Assembly (NCBI GenBank): GCA_021162325.1
Contig: JAGGYV010000216.1
Location: 1 to 5,636 of the forward strand
DNA: 5,636 nucleotides
Direction: 5' to 3'
Origin: Desulfobacteraceae bacterium
Lineage (GTDB): Bacteria; Desulfobacterota; Desulfobacteria; Desulfobacterales; Desulfosalsimonadaceae
In this document: in pieces, positions 1-5,636 of the stretch
How positions within the stretch are numbered: the first letter of the stretch is position 1
Layout of the letters: each line of letters opens with the position of its first letter
Notes under the pieces: generated by a model
Told to the model about the DNA's origin: nothing
The model's input: only the letters and a program-made list of their open reading frames with translations
Databases searched by the model: none
Made by a program: the position numbers and the translations under genes

Positions 1-16
1 AGCTAGTATCCTTTCA

Positions 17-146
17 GTTACCTTTTTATTAAATATTATTATAATGTATAAATTAATAAAAAATAAAAAGAATTCAATGTTTAATCATTCGTCAAAAACA
101 ATGAATCTATGAAAAAAATAAGAAAAATCCAGCCCAAAAAGGTAAC
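17..146. repeat. Perfect 11-bp inverted repeat flanking the AT-rich leader
   Basis: The left arm at 17-27 reads GTTACCTTTTT and the right arm at 136-146 reads AAAAAGGTAAC, its exact reverse complement. The arms are separated by 108 bases of very AT-rich DNA. The match stops cleanly at both ends: the next base pair does not match outward or inward. The arms bracket the region where a promoter is expected, so they could be paired regulator half-sites, a long-range stem, or the ends of a small AT-rich non-coding element. No convincing target-site duplication is seen directly outside the arms. The repeat is seen directly; its function is unknown. Confidence 0.55.
40..45 (+). promoter_or_regulatory. 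Candidate -10 box upstream of pfaD-like gene
   Basis: TATAAT, a perfect match to the housekeeping -10 consensus, lies in an AT-rich stretch. The best -35 candidates around 17-23 match TTGACA at only three positions, so this would be a weak or activator-dependent promoter. Transcription would start near 52 and leave a leader of about 125 bases. Such hexamers are common by chance in DNA this rich in A and T. No terminator, riboswitch or small gene was recognised in 1-177. Confidence 0.25.
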
Positions 147-161
147 GTGCCGTTCAGCCAG

Positions 162-168
162 TGAGGAA
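162..168 (+). promoter_or_regulatory. Ribosome binding site of pfaD-like gene
   Basis: TGAGGAA, with a GAGG core at 163-166, lies 9 bases before the ATG at 178. Match and spacing are reasonable and support that ATG as the start. The only nearby in-frame alternatives are far downstream and would remove conserved N-terminal sequence. Confidence 0.6.
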
Positions 169-177
169 ATTTAACCC

Positions 178-1818
178 ATGCAATGTCAGCCCCTTTCGTC
201 AATCGGTTCCTGGAAACCGACAACAACTTATCCTGCATTTTCCAAAAACGACCTGCTTTCGGTAATCCCCCGGGTACGTGAGCCCGTTCATGTGATACAG
301 GAAAAATCAAACGGACAATTGGGTCTATCTTTATCAGGCCTGGCGTTTCCCGTAACCGCCACTGAAAATTCTGAATTTCGCCTCATGGCAACACTTCCCG
401 CGCTTTACCCTGAATGGCTGGGAGAGAGGTCTTTTCTGGAAGTACACTCGGTATGTTTCCCATATGTTGCCGGTGCCATGTTTCGCGGTATCGCATCCGC
501 CGATATGGTAATTGAAATGGCCAAAGCAAAAATGATCGGCTTTTTTGGTGCTGCAGGACTATCCCTGACAAATATAGAGAAAGCCATAAATACAATCAAA
601 ACCGCCATTGGAGATTCAGGTCTCTCCTGGGGCAGTAATTTAATCCATTCACCCAATGAACCGGATCTGGAGGAAAAAGTGGTTGATCTTTACCTCCAGG
701 AAAAAGTGAGGCGGGTCTCCGCCTCAGCGTTTATGAGACTCACACCAAATGTCGTGCGATATGCCTGCACGGGTTTATCGGCAGATAACAACGGAAAAAT
801 CCATAGAAAAAATTTTATTTTTGCAAAACTTTCCCGCCCGGAAGTGGCACGGCTGTTTATGTTGCCGGCACCCAAACAAATTCTTGATCTCTTGGTGGCC
901 CAGGGGAAATTGACCACCCTGGAAGCGACATTGGCATCTGAAATACCCGTTGCCGAAGACATCACTGTTGAAGCGGACTCCGGCGGGCATACGGACAACC
1001 GGACGCTGACCGCCCTCTTTCCGACAATTCTTACAATAAGAGATGAAATTTCATCAGAAAAGGGGTATGAGCGCCCAATCAGGATAGGCGCTGCCGGAGG
1101 ACTGGGTACACCATCGTCAATTGCCGCCGCATTTTCCATGGGAGCCGCATATGTGCTCACCGGTTCTGTTAATCAATCAGCCGTGGAATCCGGTTTATCC
1201 CCGGAAGGAAGAGAAATGCTGGCCCTGGCCGGTGTTGCCGACGTGACAATGGCACCTGCGGCTGACATGTTCGAACTGGGTGTCAAGGTCCAGGTTTTAA
1301 AACGCGGCACCATGTTCTCCAACCGGGCGGCGAATCTGTATACAATATACAAAGCAAATAATTCGATAGATACGATCCCCCAAGACGTTAAAACCCGACT
1401 TGAAAAAGATGTATTTCACGCGCCAATTGAAAAAGTATGGTCGGATACCCGTGATTTTTTTTCCAGGCGTGATCCGGCACAGATCGAAAAAGCCGAAAAA
1501 AACCCCAAACACCTCATGGGATTAATTTTTAAATGGTATCTGGGCAACTCTGCCATTTGGGCGATTGCCGGTGATTCGTCGCACAGGATAGATTATCAAA
1601 TTTGTTGCGGCCCTTCTATGGGTGCTTTTAATACATGGGTCAAGGGGTCGTACCTGGAAAAAGTTGAAAATCGAACGGTATCGGATATTGCGCTGAACCT
1701 TCTTGAGGGAGCAGCAGTTGTAACAAGAGCCCAACAATTTAGAAGTTATGGCGTTCCGGTGCCCGGCAAGGCTTTTAATTTCACCCCCCGGCCGCTTTCT
1801 TATAATATTGAATCATAA
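178..1818 (+). CDS. pfaD: PfaD-family flavin-dependent enoyl reductase of a PUFA/polyketide synthase
   Basis: Complete 546-residue protein, the usual size for PfaD. The family is a stand-alone FMN-dependent enoyl reductase related to 2-nitropropane dioxygenase and FabK, acting in trans on ACP-bound chains of PUFA-type synthases in the cytosol. Family signatures run the whole length: LPALYPEWLGERSF and FPYVAGAM near the N-terminus, GFFGAAG, NLIHSPNEPDLEEK, RRVSASAFM, then EADSGGHTDNR at 265-275. His271 in that motif corresponds to the conserved active-site His of the FabK/nitronate monooxygenase family. The FMN-phosphate loop GAAGGLGTP is at 304-312, followed by LTGSVNQ and KVQVLKRGTMF. The C-terminal PfaD-specific part has WYLGNSAIWA (453-462) and CCGPSMGAFN (476-485), where the first Cys replaces a Trp I recall as usual. 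The ATG at 178 has a good ribosome binding site. The PfaA-like gene starts 13 bases after the stop, so co-transcription and a shared pathway are likely. It is named by family; the lipid product is unknown. Confidence 0.93.
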   Translation: MQCQPLSSIGSWKPTTTYPAFSKNDLLSVIPRVREPVHVIQEKSNGQLGLSLSGLAFPVTATENSEFRLMATLPALYPEWLGERSFLEVHSVCFPYVAGAMFRGIASADMVIEMAKAKMIGFFGAAGLSLTNIEKAINTIKTAIGDSGLSWGSNLIHSPNEPDLEEKVVDLYLQEKVRRVSASAFMRLTPNVVRYACTGLSADNNGKIHRKNFIFAKLSRPEVARLFMLPAPKQILDLLVAQGKLTTLEATLASEIPVAEDITVEADSGGHTDNRTLTALFPTILTIRDEISSEKGYERPIRIGAAGGLGTPSSIAAAFSMGAAYVLTGSVNQSAVESGLSPEGREMLALAGVADVTMAPAADMFELGVKVQVLKRGTMFSNRAANLYTIYKANNSIDTIPQDVKTRLEKDVFHAPIEKVWSDTRDFFSRRDPAQIEKAEKNPKHLMGLIFKWYLGNSAIWAIAGDSSHRIDYQICCGPSMGAFNTWVKGSYLEKVENRTVSDIALNLLEGAAVVTRAQQFRSYGVPVPGKAFNFTPRPLSYNIES

Positions 1819-1831
1819 ATGAGACGATACA
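1819..1831 (+). other. 13-base junction between pfaD-like and pfaA-like genes
   Basis: The pfaD stop TAA (1816-1818) is followed directly by an ATG at 1819 that opens a frame of only ten codons, ending with a TAA at 1849-1851. The start of the large gene at 1832 lies inside this mini-frame in another phase. Only a weak purine stretch (GAGA, 1821-1824) precedes 1832, so initiation probably depends on ribosomes finishing pfaD (translational coupling, inferred). No terminator or promoter can fit here. Confidence 0.5.
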
Positions 1832-4800
1832 ATGCCCCTTTCCCAAAATAAAAATCAACAGAAAAAGAATATAAAAATGAAAAAGACGAATAATAAAACC
1901 AAAAGCAATGTGACGCCGGTTGCCGTTATTGGCATCGGCTGTCTTTTCCCCGGTTCAAAAGATAAAAAGGGTTATTGGCAGGACATCACCACCGGGCGAG
2001 ATATGGTAAGGGAAGTTCCGCCAAGCCACTTTCTCATCGACCACTATTTTGATCCGGACCCTTTGGTGCCCGATAAAACATATTGCCGCAAAGGCGCGTT
2101 TCTTGACCCAATTGAGTTTGATCCCATGGCATTCGGCATTCCTCCCAAAAACCTGGCGGCCACGGACACTTCCCAGCTGTTAAGCCTGTTGGTTGCCCAA
2201 CAGGTGCTTAATGATGCGTTTCCCGAGCAGCTCAAGAATATGGACCGCAGCCGAATCGGCGTAATAATGGGCGTGGCTGCCGGCCTGGAATTACTTGGCG
2301 AAATGGCCAATCGACTGGTTAAACCCAATTGGGTGAAAGGCATGCGGGAAGCAGGTCTTCCTGAAGATGAGGTTGAAGACATCTGCAAACGGATCATGGC
2401 CACCCATGCGCCGTGGAACGAAAGCACATTTCCCGGCCTTCTGGGGAATGTGGTTACCGGACGAATCTCTAATTATTTCGACCTTGGCGGAATTAATTGT
2501 ACAAGTGATGCCGCTTGTGCCAGCTCTTTTTCCGCTCTGTCCCAGGGGATCAATGAACTTTACACGGAAACGTCGGATGTGGTTCTTGTGGGCGGTGCGG
2601 ATACAAATAATGATTCGTTCCTGTTTGTCAGTTTTTCCAAAACGCCTGCCCTGTCACCGACACACGATTGTCGTCCCTTTTCCGAGAAAGCCGACGGTAT
2701 GGTTTTAGGCGAAGGAGTCGGAATGCTTGCCATCAAACGGCTCGATGATGCAGAGCGTGACGGCGACCGGATTTATGCTGTCATACGCGGCGTTGGCGCG
2801 TCATCTGACGGCAAAGGATCAAGCATTTACGCCCCGTGTTCGCAGGGTCAGGCCCACGCGCTTAGACGATGTTATGAGGCTGCGTCTTACAGCCCGGAAA
2901 CCGTGGAGTTAGTCGAAGGCCACGGGACCGCAACCAAGCCAGGAGACAAAGCTGAAATTGAAGCCCTTAAAACGGTCTTTGGTGATGAGACACTACGACA
3001 AAACAAGCAATGGTGTGCCTTGGGGTCAGTAAAATCACAAATCGGCCACACAAAAAGTGCGGCCGCCACAGCCGGAATCATCAAGGCGGTTATGGGCCTT
3101 CATCACAAGGTTCTCCCGCCCACGATCAAGGTTGAACAACCCAACCCGTCAATGAAAATTAAAGAAAGTCCGTTTTATGTAAATACAGAATGCAGACCAT
3201 GGGTAAGAGATGACGCGCACCCCAGAAGGGCGTCGGTCAGCTCTTTCGGTTTTGGGGGGACCAATTTTCACGTCACTGTAGAAGAATATAAAGGACCAGG
3301 CAAAGCCGCATGGCGCCTGCGCAATGTCCCGAGTGAACTCGTGGTTTTAGGCGCAGAAAATGCCAAAGGACTTGAAGATCTTTGCCGGGACATGGCCAAA
3401 GATTTAGACACAAAAGGTGTTCTGACCTATCTCGCCCGGACTTCTCAGGAAAGCTTTGATTCGTCATGTTCGGCAAGATTAGCCGTCATTGCCACAGATG
3501 AAAAAGACCTTGAAACCAAGCTCAATTACGTCGCCAAAACATTATCCGAAAAACCCAATAGCGGATTTTCATTGCCCAACGGACTGTTCTGCACGGTGGA
3601 AAAAGCAGACCCTGGCGATATCGCTTTTCTGTTCCCGGGGCAGGGAACCAGCGGATGCCTTGACATGGGAAAGGATCTCGCCATGCAATTTTCCGATGCG
3701 ATGGATGTCTGGGACTTTTCCGCATCGTTTGATCGAAAACGTGGTTCAAAGGAGCCTTTGCACAAGGTGGTCTATCCCATGCCGGTCTTTAATGAGGAAG
3801 ACAAAAAGGCACAAAACAATAAACTGGCGCTAACCGAATGGGCGCAACCGGCAGTTATGACAACGAGCATGTCCATGTCCGCCATACTCAAAGGTCTCGG
3901 CATCCAACCCGACTGCGTTGGCGGCCACAGCCTCGGTGAAATTTCTGCATTATACGACGCCGGCGTGCTGGATATGGAAAGCCTTTTCAATGTTTGCTTC
4001 AAAAGAGGCGAACTGATGGCCAGGGCCAGAGCTGGTGAGAATCATGGAACAATGACGGCCGCACTCTGTGATCCCGGCAAAGCGCAAGACATACTCGATT
4101 CTGTCGGCAACGCCATCATCATTGCCAATCACAATAGCCCAAGCCAAATTGTTTTTTCCGGACCTGTCCCTGACATGGAAGTAGTGGAAGAGGCACTCAC
4201 AAAAGAAAAAATAAAATTCAGGCGCCTGCCTGTCTCAGCAGCATTCCACTCCTCTATCATGAACGAAGCGTGCGCTCCCTTTTTGGCGTATATAAAGGGG
4301 CTTGATTTTAAAAAGGCAAAAATGCCTGTTTATTCAAATATTAGCGGAAAACCGCATCTAAACGAACCCGACAAAATACGGGATGCACTTGCCAAACAAA
4401 TCATCAGTCCGGTTCAATTTGTAAAAGAGATTGATGAAATGTACGCGGCAGGCGTTCGGACGTTTATAGAAGTTGGTTCGGGGTGTGTACTCACCAATTG
4501 TGTCGCTAAAATATTAGAGAACAAACCCCATGCAGCCATTAATATGGACACCAAAAAGGAACATGGCGTCACCAGCCTCTGGAAAGCGCTGGCAAGGCTC
4601 ATCATCGCCGGCGTGACCCCTGATTTTTCCTATTTATGGAAAGACTATGAACCGGTAAACGATCCTCGAAAAAAAGAAAAACCCAAATTTTCAGTGACCT
4701 TATCCGGCACTAATTATGGAAAACCGTATCCTCCTCCTGGCGGGATTAAAGACTATCCAAAACCGAATCCGCCCAGACCTCAAATAGTTCCGCAAATAAT

Positions 4801-5636
4801 TAACAAGGAACCTGAACCATTGAAAGCTGAGTCTAATATGACACCCAATACAATGACTGCTGAGCCAGTCATCCAAAAATCTGCGTCAACAAGAGTAAAT
4901 GAGAATCCATCGTCCAGGGTTCCTACTGCTTTGAGAACACAGACAATCCACCCGCAACCCTCTGTAATCGAGAGTATGCCACCTGCTCCGCTATCCGGCA
5001 GCACGTATAGAAGAGACAATAACACCTGGATAGAAACCTATCAAAATATTCAGCAACAAACGACAGATGCCCATTCAGCTTATTTAAAGGTCATGGCCGA
5101 AAGCCATCTTAGCTTTCTAAAAGCCGCCGAATCTTCTAATATAGCTTTTAGCGCGCTTCTCACCGGTCAGTCAGCTGTTTCAGGATCTGTCGATTCCGAT
5201 ATTCAGACATTAAGCACACATGCCAATATCACGACGCCGGAACCTGCAGTCATAGCACCGTCAATCTCTGAATATAAGCCGGCTGCGACGCCAACTATCC
5301 AATCTGCGCCAAAACCCGAGGCACAACCAGCACCTGAGCCTATAGCGTCTGCTCCGGTAATTGCCGAACAAACCCCTGATTTTTCTGTTCCTCCCAATTC
5401 CCCGAACATCGACTTTACAGAAATGCTTTTGGATGTGGTGGCGGACAAAACCGGGTATCCAAAAGAAATTTTAAATGTGGACATGGATCTTGAGCTTGAC
5501 CTTGGCATCGACTCGATCAAGCGCGTGGAAATTTTTTCTGCCATTAATGAAGAAAACCCGTGGCTCCCGGAAGTTGATCCCGCCATAATGGCTGACATCA
5601 AAACACTCGGGGATGTCATTGCTTTTATTGAACAGC
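1832..5636 (+). CDS. pfaA: PfaA-like PUFA-type polyketide synthase, KS-AT-ACP (3' end outside window)
   Basis: Open frame of 1268 codons with no stop, cut by the window edge. Visible domains are ketosynthase (about residues 29-485), acyltransferase (598-940), a Pro-rich linker (941-1191) and the first acyl carrier protein (from about 1192). This order, the conserved post-AT motif NYGKPYPPPGG (961-971) and the ACP motif LGIDSIKRVEI are typical of PfaA, the iterative PUFA synthase subunit that usually continues with more ACPs and a ketoreductase. All catalytic residues expected for KS, AT and ACP are present, so the protein looks functional. The first 28 residues are rich in Lys, Asn and Gln and precede the KS core (VAVIGIGCLFPGS). 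ATG 1832 is chosen as the first in-frame start after pfaD; ATG 1877 (residue 16) is an alternative, since neither has a strong ribosome binding site. It could also be a relative making a non-PUFA lipid, because the diagnostic downstream domains are not visible. Confidence 0.92.
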   Translation, partial: MPLSQNKNQQKKNIKMKKTNNKTKSNVTPVAVIGIGCLFPGSKDKKGYWQDITTGRDMVREVPPSHFLIDHYFDPDPLVPDKTYCRKGAFLDPIEFDPMAFGIPPKNLAATDTSQLLSLLVAQQVLNDAFPEQLKNMDRSRIGVIMGVAAGLELLGEMANRLVKPNWVKGMREAGLPEDEVEDICKRIMATHAPWNESTFPGLLGNVVTGRISNYFDLGGINCTSDAACASSFSALSQGINELYTETSDVVLVGGADTNNDSFLFVSFSKTPALSPTHDCRPFSEKADGMVLGEGVGMLAIKRLDDAERDGDRIYAVIRGVGASSDGKGSSIYAPCSQGQAHALRRCYEAASYSPETVELVEGHGTATKPGDKAEIEALKTVFGDETLRQNKQWCALGSVKSQIGHTKSAAATAGIIKAVMGLHHKVLPPTIKVEQPNPSMKIKESPFYVNTECRPWVRDDAHPRRASVSSFGFGGTNFHVTVEEYKGPGKAAWRLRNVPSELVVLGAENAKGLEDLCRDMAKDLDTKGVLTYLARTSQESFDSSCSARLAVIATDEKDLETKLNYVAKTLSEKPNSGFSLPNGLFCTVEKADPGDIAFLFPGQGTSGCLDMGKDLAMQFSDAMDVWDFSASFDRKRGSKEPLHKVVYPMPVFNEEDKKAQNNKLALTEWAQPAVMTTSMSMSAILKGLGIQPDCVGGHSLGEISALYDAGVLDMESLFNVCFKRGELMARARAGENHGTMTAALCDPGKAQDILDSVGNAIIIANHNSPSQIVFSGPVPDMEVVEEALTKEKIKFRRLPVSAAFHSSIMNEACAPFLAYIKGLDFKKAKMPVYSNISGKPHLNEPDKIRDALAKQIISPVQFVKEIDEMYAAGVRTFIEVGSGCVLTNCVAKILENKPHAAINMDTKKEHGVTSLWKALARLIIAGVTPDFSYLWKDYEPVNDPRKKEKPKFSVTLSGTNYGKPYPPPGGIKDYPKPNPPRPQIVPQIINKEPEPLKAESNMTPNTMTAEPVIQKSASTRVNENPSSRVPTALRTQTIHPQPSVIESMPPAPLSGSTYRRDNNTWIETYQNIQQQTTDAHSAYLKVMAESHLSFLKAAESSNIAFSALLTGQSAVSGSVDSDIQTLSTHANITTPEPAVIAPSISEYKPAATPTIQSAPKPEAQPAPEPIASAPVIAEQTPDFSVPPNSPNIDFTEMLLDVVADKTGYPKEILNVDMDLELDLGIDSIKRVEIFSAINEENPWLPEVDPAIMADIKTLGDVIAFIEQ
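1916..3286 (+). other. Ketosynthase (KS) domain of the PfaA-like protein
   Basis: Residues about 29-485. This domain performs decarboxylative Claisen condensation. The active-site Cys229 sits in SDAACASS (codon 2516-2518). The two His residues are His364 in EGHGTATKPGD and His406 in KSQIGHTKSAAATAG. The spacings of 135 and 42 residues fit a normal condensing enzyme, so it is not a chain-length factor. The stretch VPDKTYCRKGAF and the motif ATDTSQLL point to the PUFA-synthase KS clade rather than modular polyketide synthases. The domain ends at FGFGGTNFH (472-480). Confidence 0.93.
3287..3622 (+). other. KS-to-AT linker
   Basis: Residues about 486-597. It contains two short alpha/beta-like hydrophobic stretches, ELVVLGAENAKGLEDL and ARLAVIATDEKDLETKL, in the place where type I synthases have the KS-AT linker domain. 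No catalytic motif is seen. The boundaries are approximate. Confidence 0.65.
3623..4651 (+). other. Malonyl-type acyltransferase (AT) domain of the PfaA-like protein
   Basis: Residues about 598-940. The nucleophile Ser700 is in GGHSLGE (codon 3929-3931). Gln604 in FPGQG, Arg725 in KRGELM and His806 in SAAFHSS match the Gln, Arg and His of FabD-type malonyl transferases; Arg lies exactly 25 residues after Ser, as in E. coli FabD. AFHS is the form usual for malonyl-CoA rather than methylmalonyl-CoA. TEWAQPA and ANHNSPSQIV are further PfaA-like motifs. After FPGQG the sequence is TSGCLDMG instead of the common SQY-xxMG type, one residue longer. The domain ends around AGVTPDFSYLW. Confidence 0.9.
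4652..5404 (+). other. Long Pro-rich linker between AT and ACP
   Basis: Residues about 941-1191. It opens with the PfaA-type motif NYGKPYPPPGG, then becomes rich in Pro, Ala, Thr, Ser and Glu, with repeated PEP and PAP-like pairs, which suggests an unstructured tether for the ACP region. In the middle lies one segment that looks helical (listed separately). No catalytic motif is seen. The minus-strand frames opposite this stretch reflect its composition and are not genes. Confidence 0.75.
5027..5170 (+). other. Predicted helical segment inside the AT-ACP linker
   Basis: Residues 1066-1113, from Trp1066 to Gln1113. The stretch has almost no Pro or Gly, is rich in Gln, Ala, Leu and charged residues (it includes YQNIQQQTTDAHSAYL and ESHLSFLKAAE), and is flanked by Pro-rich disordered sequence. 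A similar short helical island ahead of the ACP array occurs, from memory, in other PUFA-type synthases. It could serve dimerisation or docking. Its role is not known from the sequence. Confidence 0.5.
5405..5636 (+). other. First acyl carrier protein (ACP) domain, cut at the window edge
   Basis: Residues about 1192 to the end. Ser1228 in LGIDSIKRVEI (codon 5513-5515) is the expected phosphopantetheine attachment site. The preceding helix (FTEMLLDVVADKTGYP) and following segment (IMADIKTLGDVIAFIEQ) complete an almost full ACP fold. LGIDSIKRVEI is typical of the tandem ACP arrays of PUFA synthases, so more copies probably follow outside the window. A phosphopantetheinyl transferase is required; none is visible here. 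Confidence 0.92.

Noticed and set aside
107..310. 67-codon minus-strand frame overlapping the leader and pfaD start
   Set aside because: Its N-terminal part is antisense to conserved PfaD coding sequence and the rest is opposite the AT-rich leader; no family resemblance.
690..1160. 156-codon open frame on the minus strand
   Set aside because: It lies entirely opposite the strongly conserved core of the PfaD-like gene, and its translation shows no recognisable family.
1455..1502. Homopolymer runs (8 T at 1455-1462, 7 A at 1496-1502) as possible frameshift or slippage sites
   Set aside because: The reading frame continues across both with conserved PfaD sequence on either side; there is no sign of a break or of programmed frameshifting.
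1819..1851. Ten-codon frame starting at the TAAATG junction as a leader peptide gene
   Set aside because: It has no own ribosome binding site or recognisable content and overlaps the start of the large gene; more likely incidental.
2367..2708. 113-codon plus-strand open frame
   Set aside because: It is out of frame inside the KS domain and covers the active-site Cys region, whose conserved residues are in the frame starting at 1832.
3489..3833. 114-codon plus-strand open frame
   Set aside because: It is out of frame across the KS-AT linker and AT start, where the main frame gives the FPGQG motif.
5203..5619. 138-codon minus-strand open frame with a Gly/Ser/Ala-rich translation
   Set aside because: It mirrors the Pro/Ala/Thr-rich linker and ACP of the megasynthase; its low-complexity translation is an effect of composition.

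Overview
The window carries the start of a polyunsaturated-fatty-acid (PUFA) synthase-like, or 'secondary lipid', locus. Two genes are visible, both on the + strand, probably in one operon. The first (178-1818) is a complete PfaD-family flavin enoyl reductase of 546 residues. The second begins 13 bases later (1832) and runs off the right edge. It is the N-terminal 1268 residues of a PfaA-like iterative type I polyketide/fatty-acid megasynthase, with visible order ketosynthase - acyltransferase - long linker - first acyl carrier protein. This giant frame is open from 1832 to 5636 with no stop or frameshift.

Layout: 1-177 is a very AT-rich non-coding leader with a possible promoter, an exact 11-bp inverted repeat and a plausible ribosome binding site. 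178-1818 is pfaD-like. 1819-1831 is a very short junction. 1832-5636 is pfaA-like: KS about 1916-3286, KS-AT linker 3287-3622, AT 3623-4651, Pro-rich linker with a helical segment 4652-5404, ACP from about 5405 to the edge. The minus strand shows no convincing gene.

Working model (family knowledge plus inference): the AT loads malonyl units onto the ACPs, the KS condenses them iteratively, and the separate PfaD-like reductase saturates selected double bonds. The dehydratase, chain-length-factor and product-transfer functions (PfaB/PfaC-like) and a phosphopantetheinyl transferase would have to lie outside the window. The product cannot be read from this piece; it may be a PUFA or another long-chain lipid.

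Organism: the moderate GC content, the very AT-rich leader and the reductase-first gene order (as in the myxobacterial pfa1-pfa2-pfa3 clusters, unlike the pfaA-B-C-D order of marine gammaproteobacteria) suggest a deltaproteobacterium in the broad sense, perhaps a Desulfobacterota sulfate reducer. This is inference; no taxonomic marker is present.
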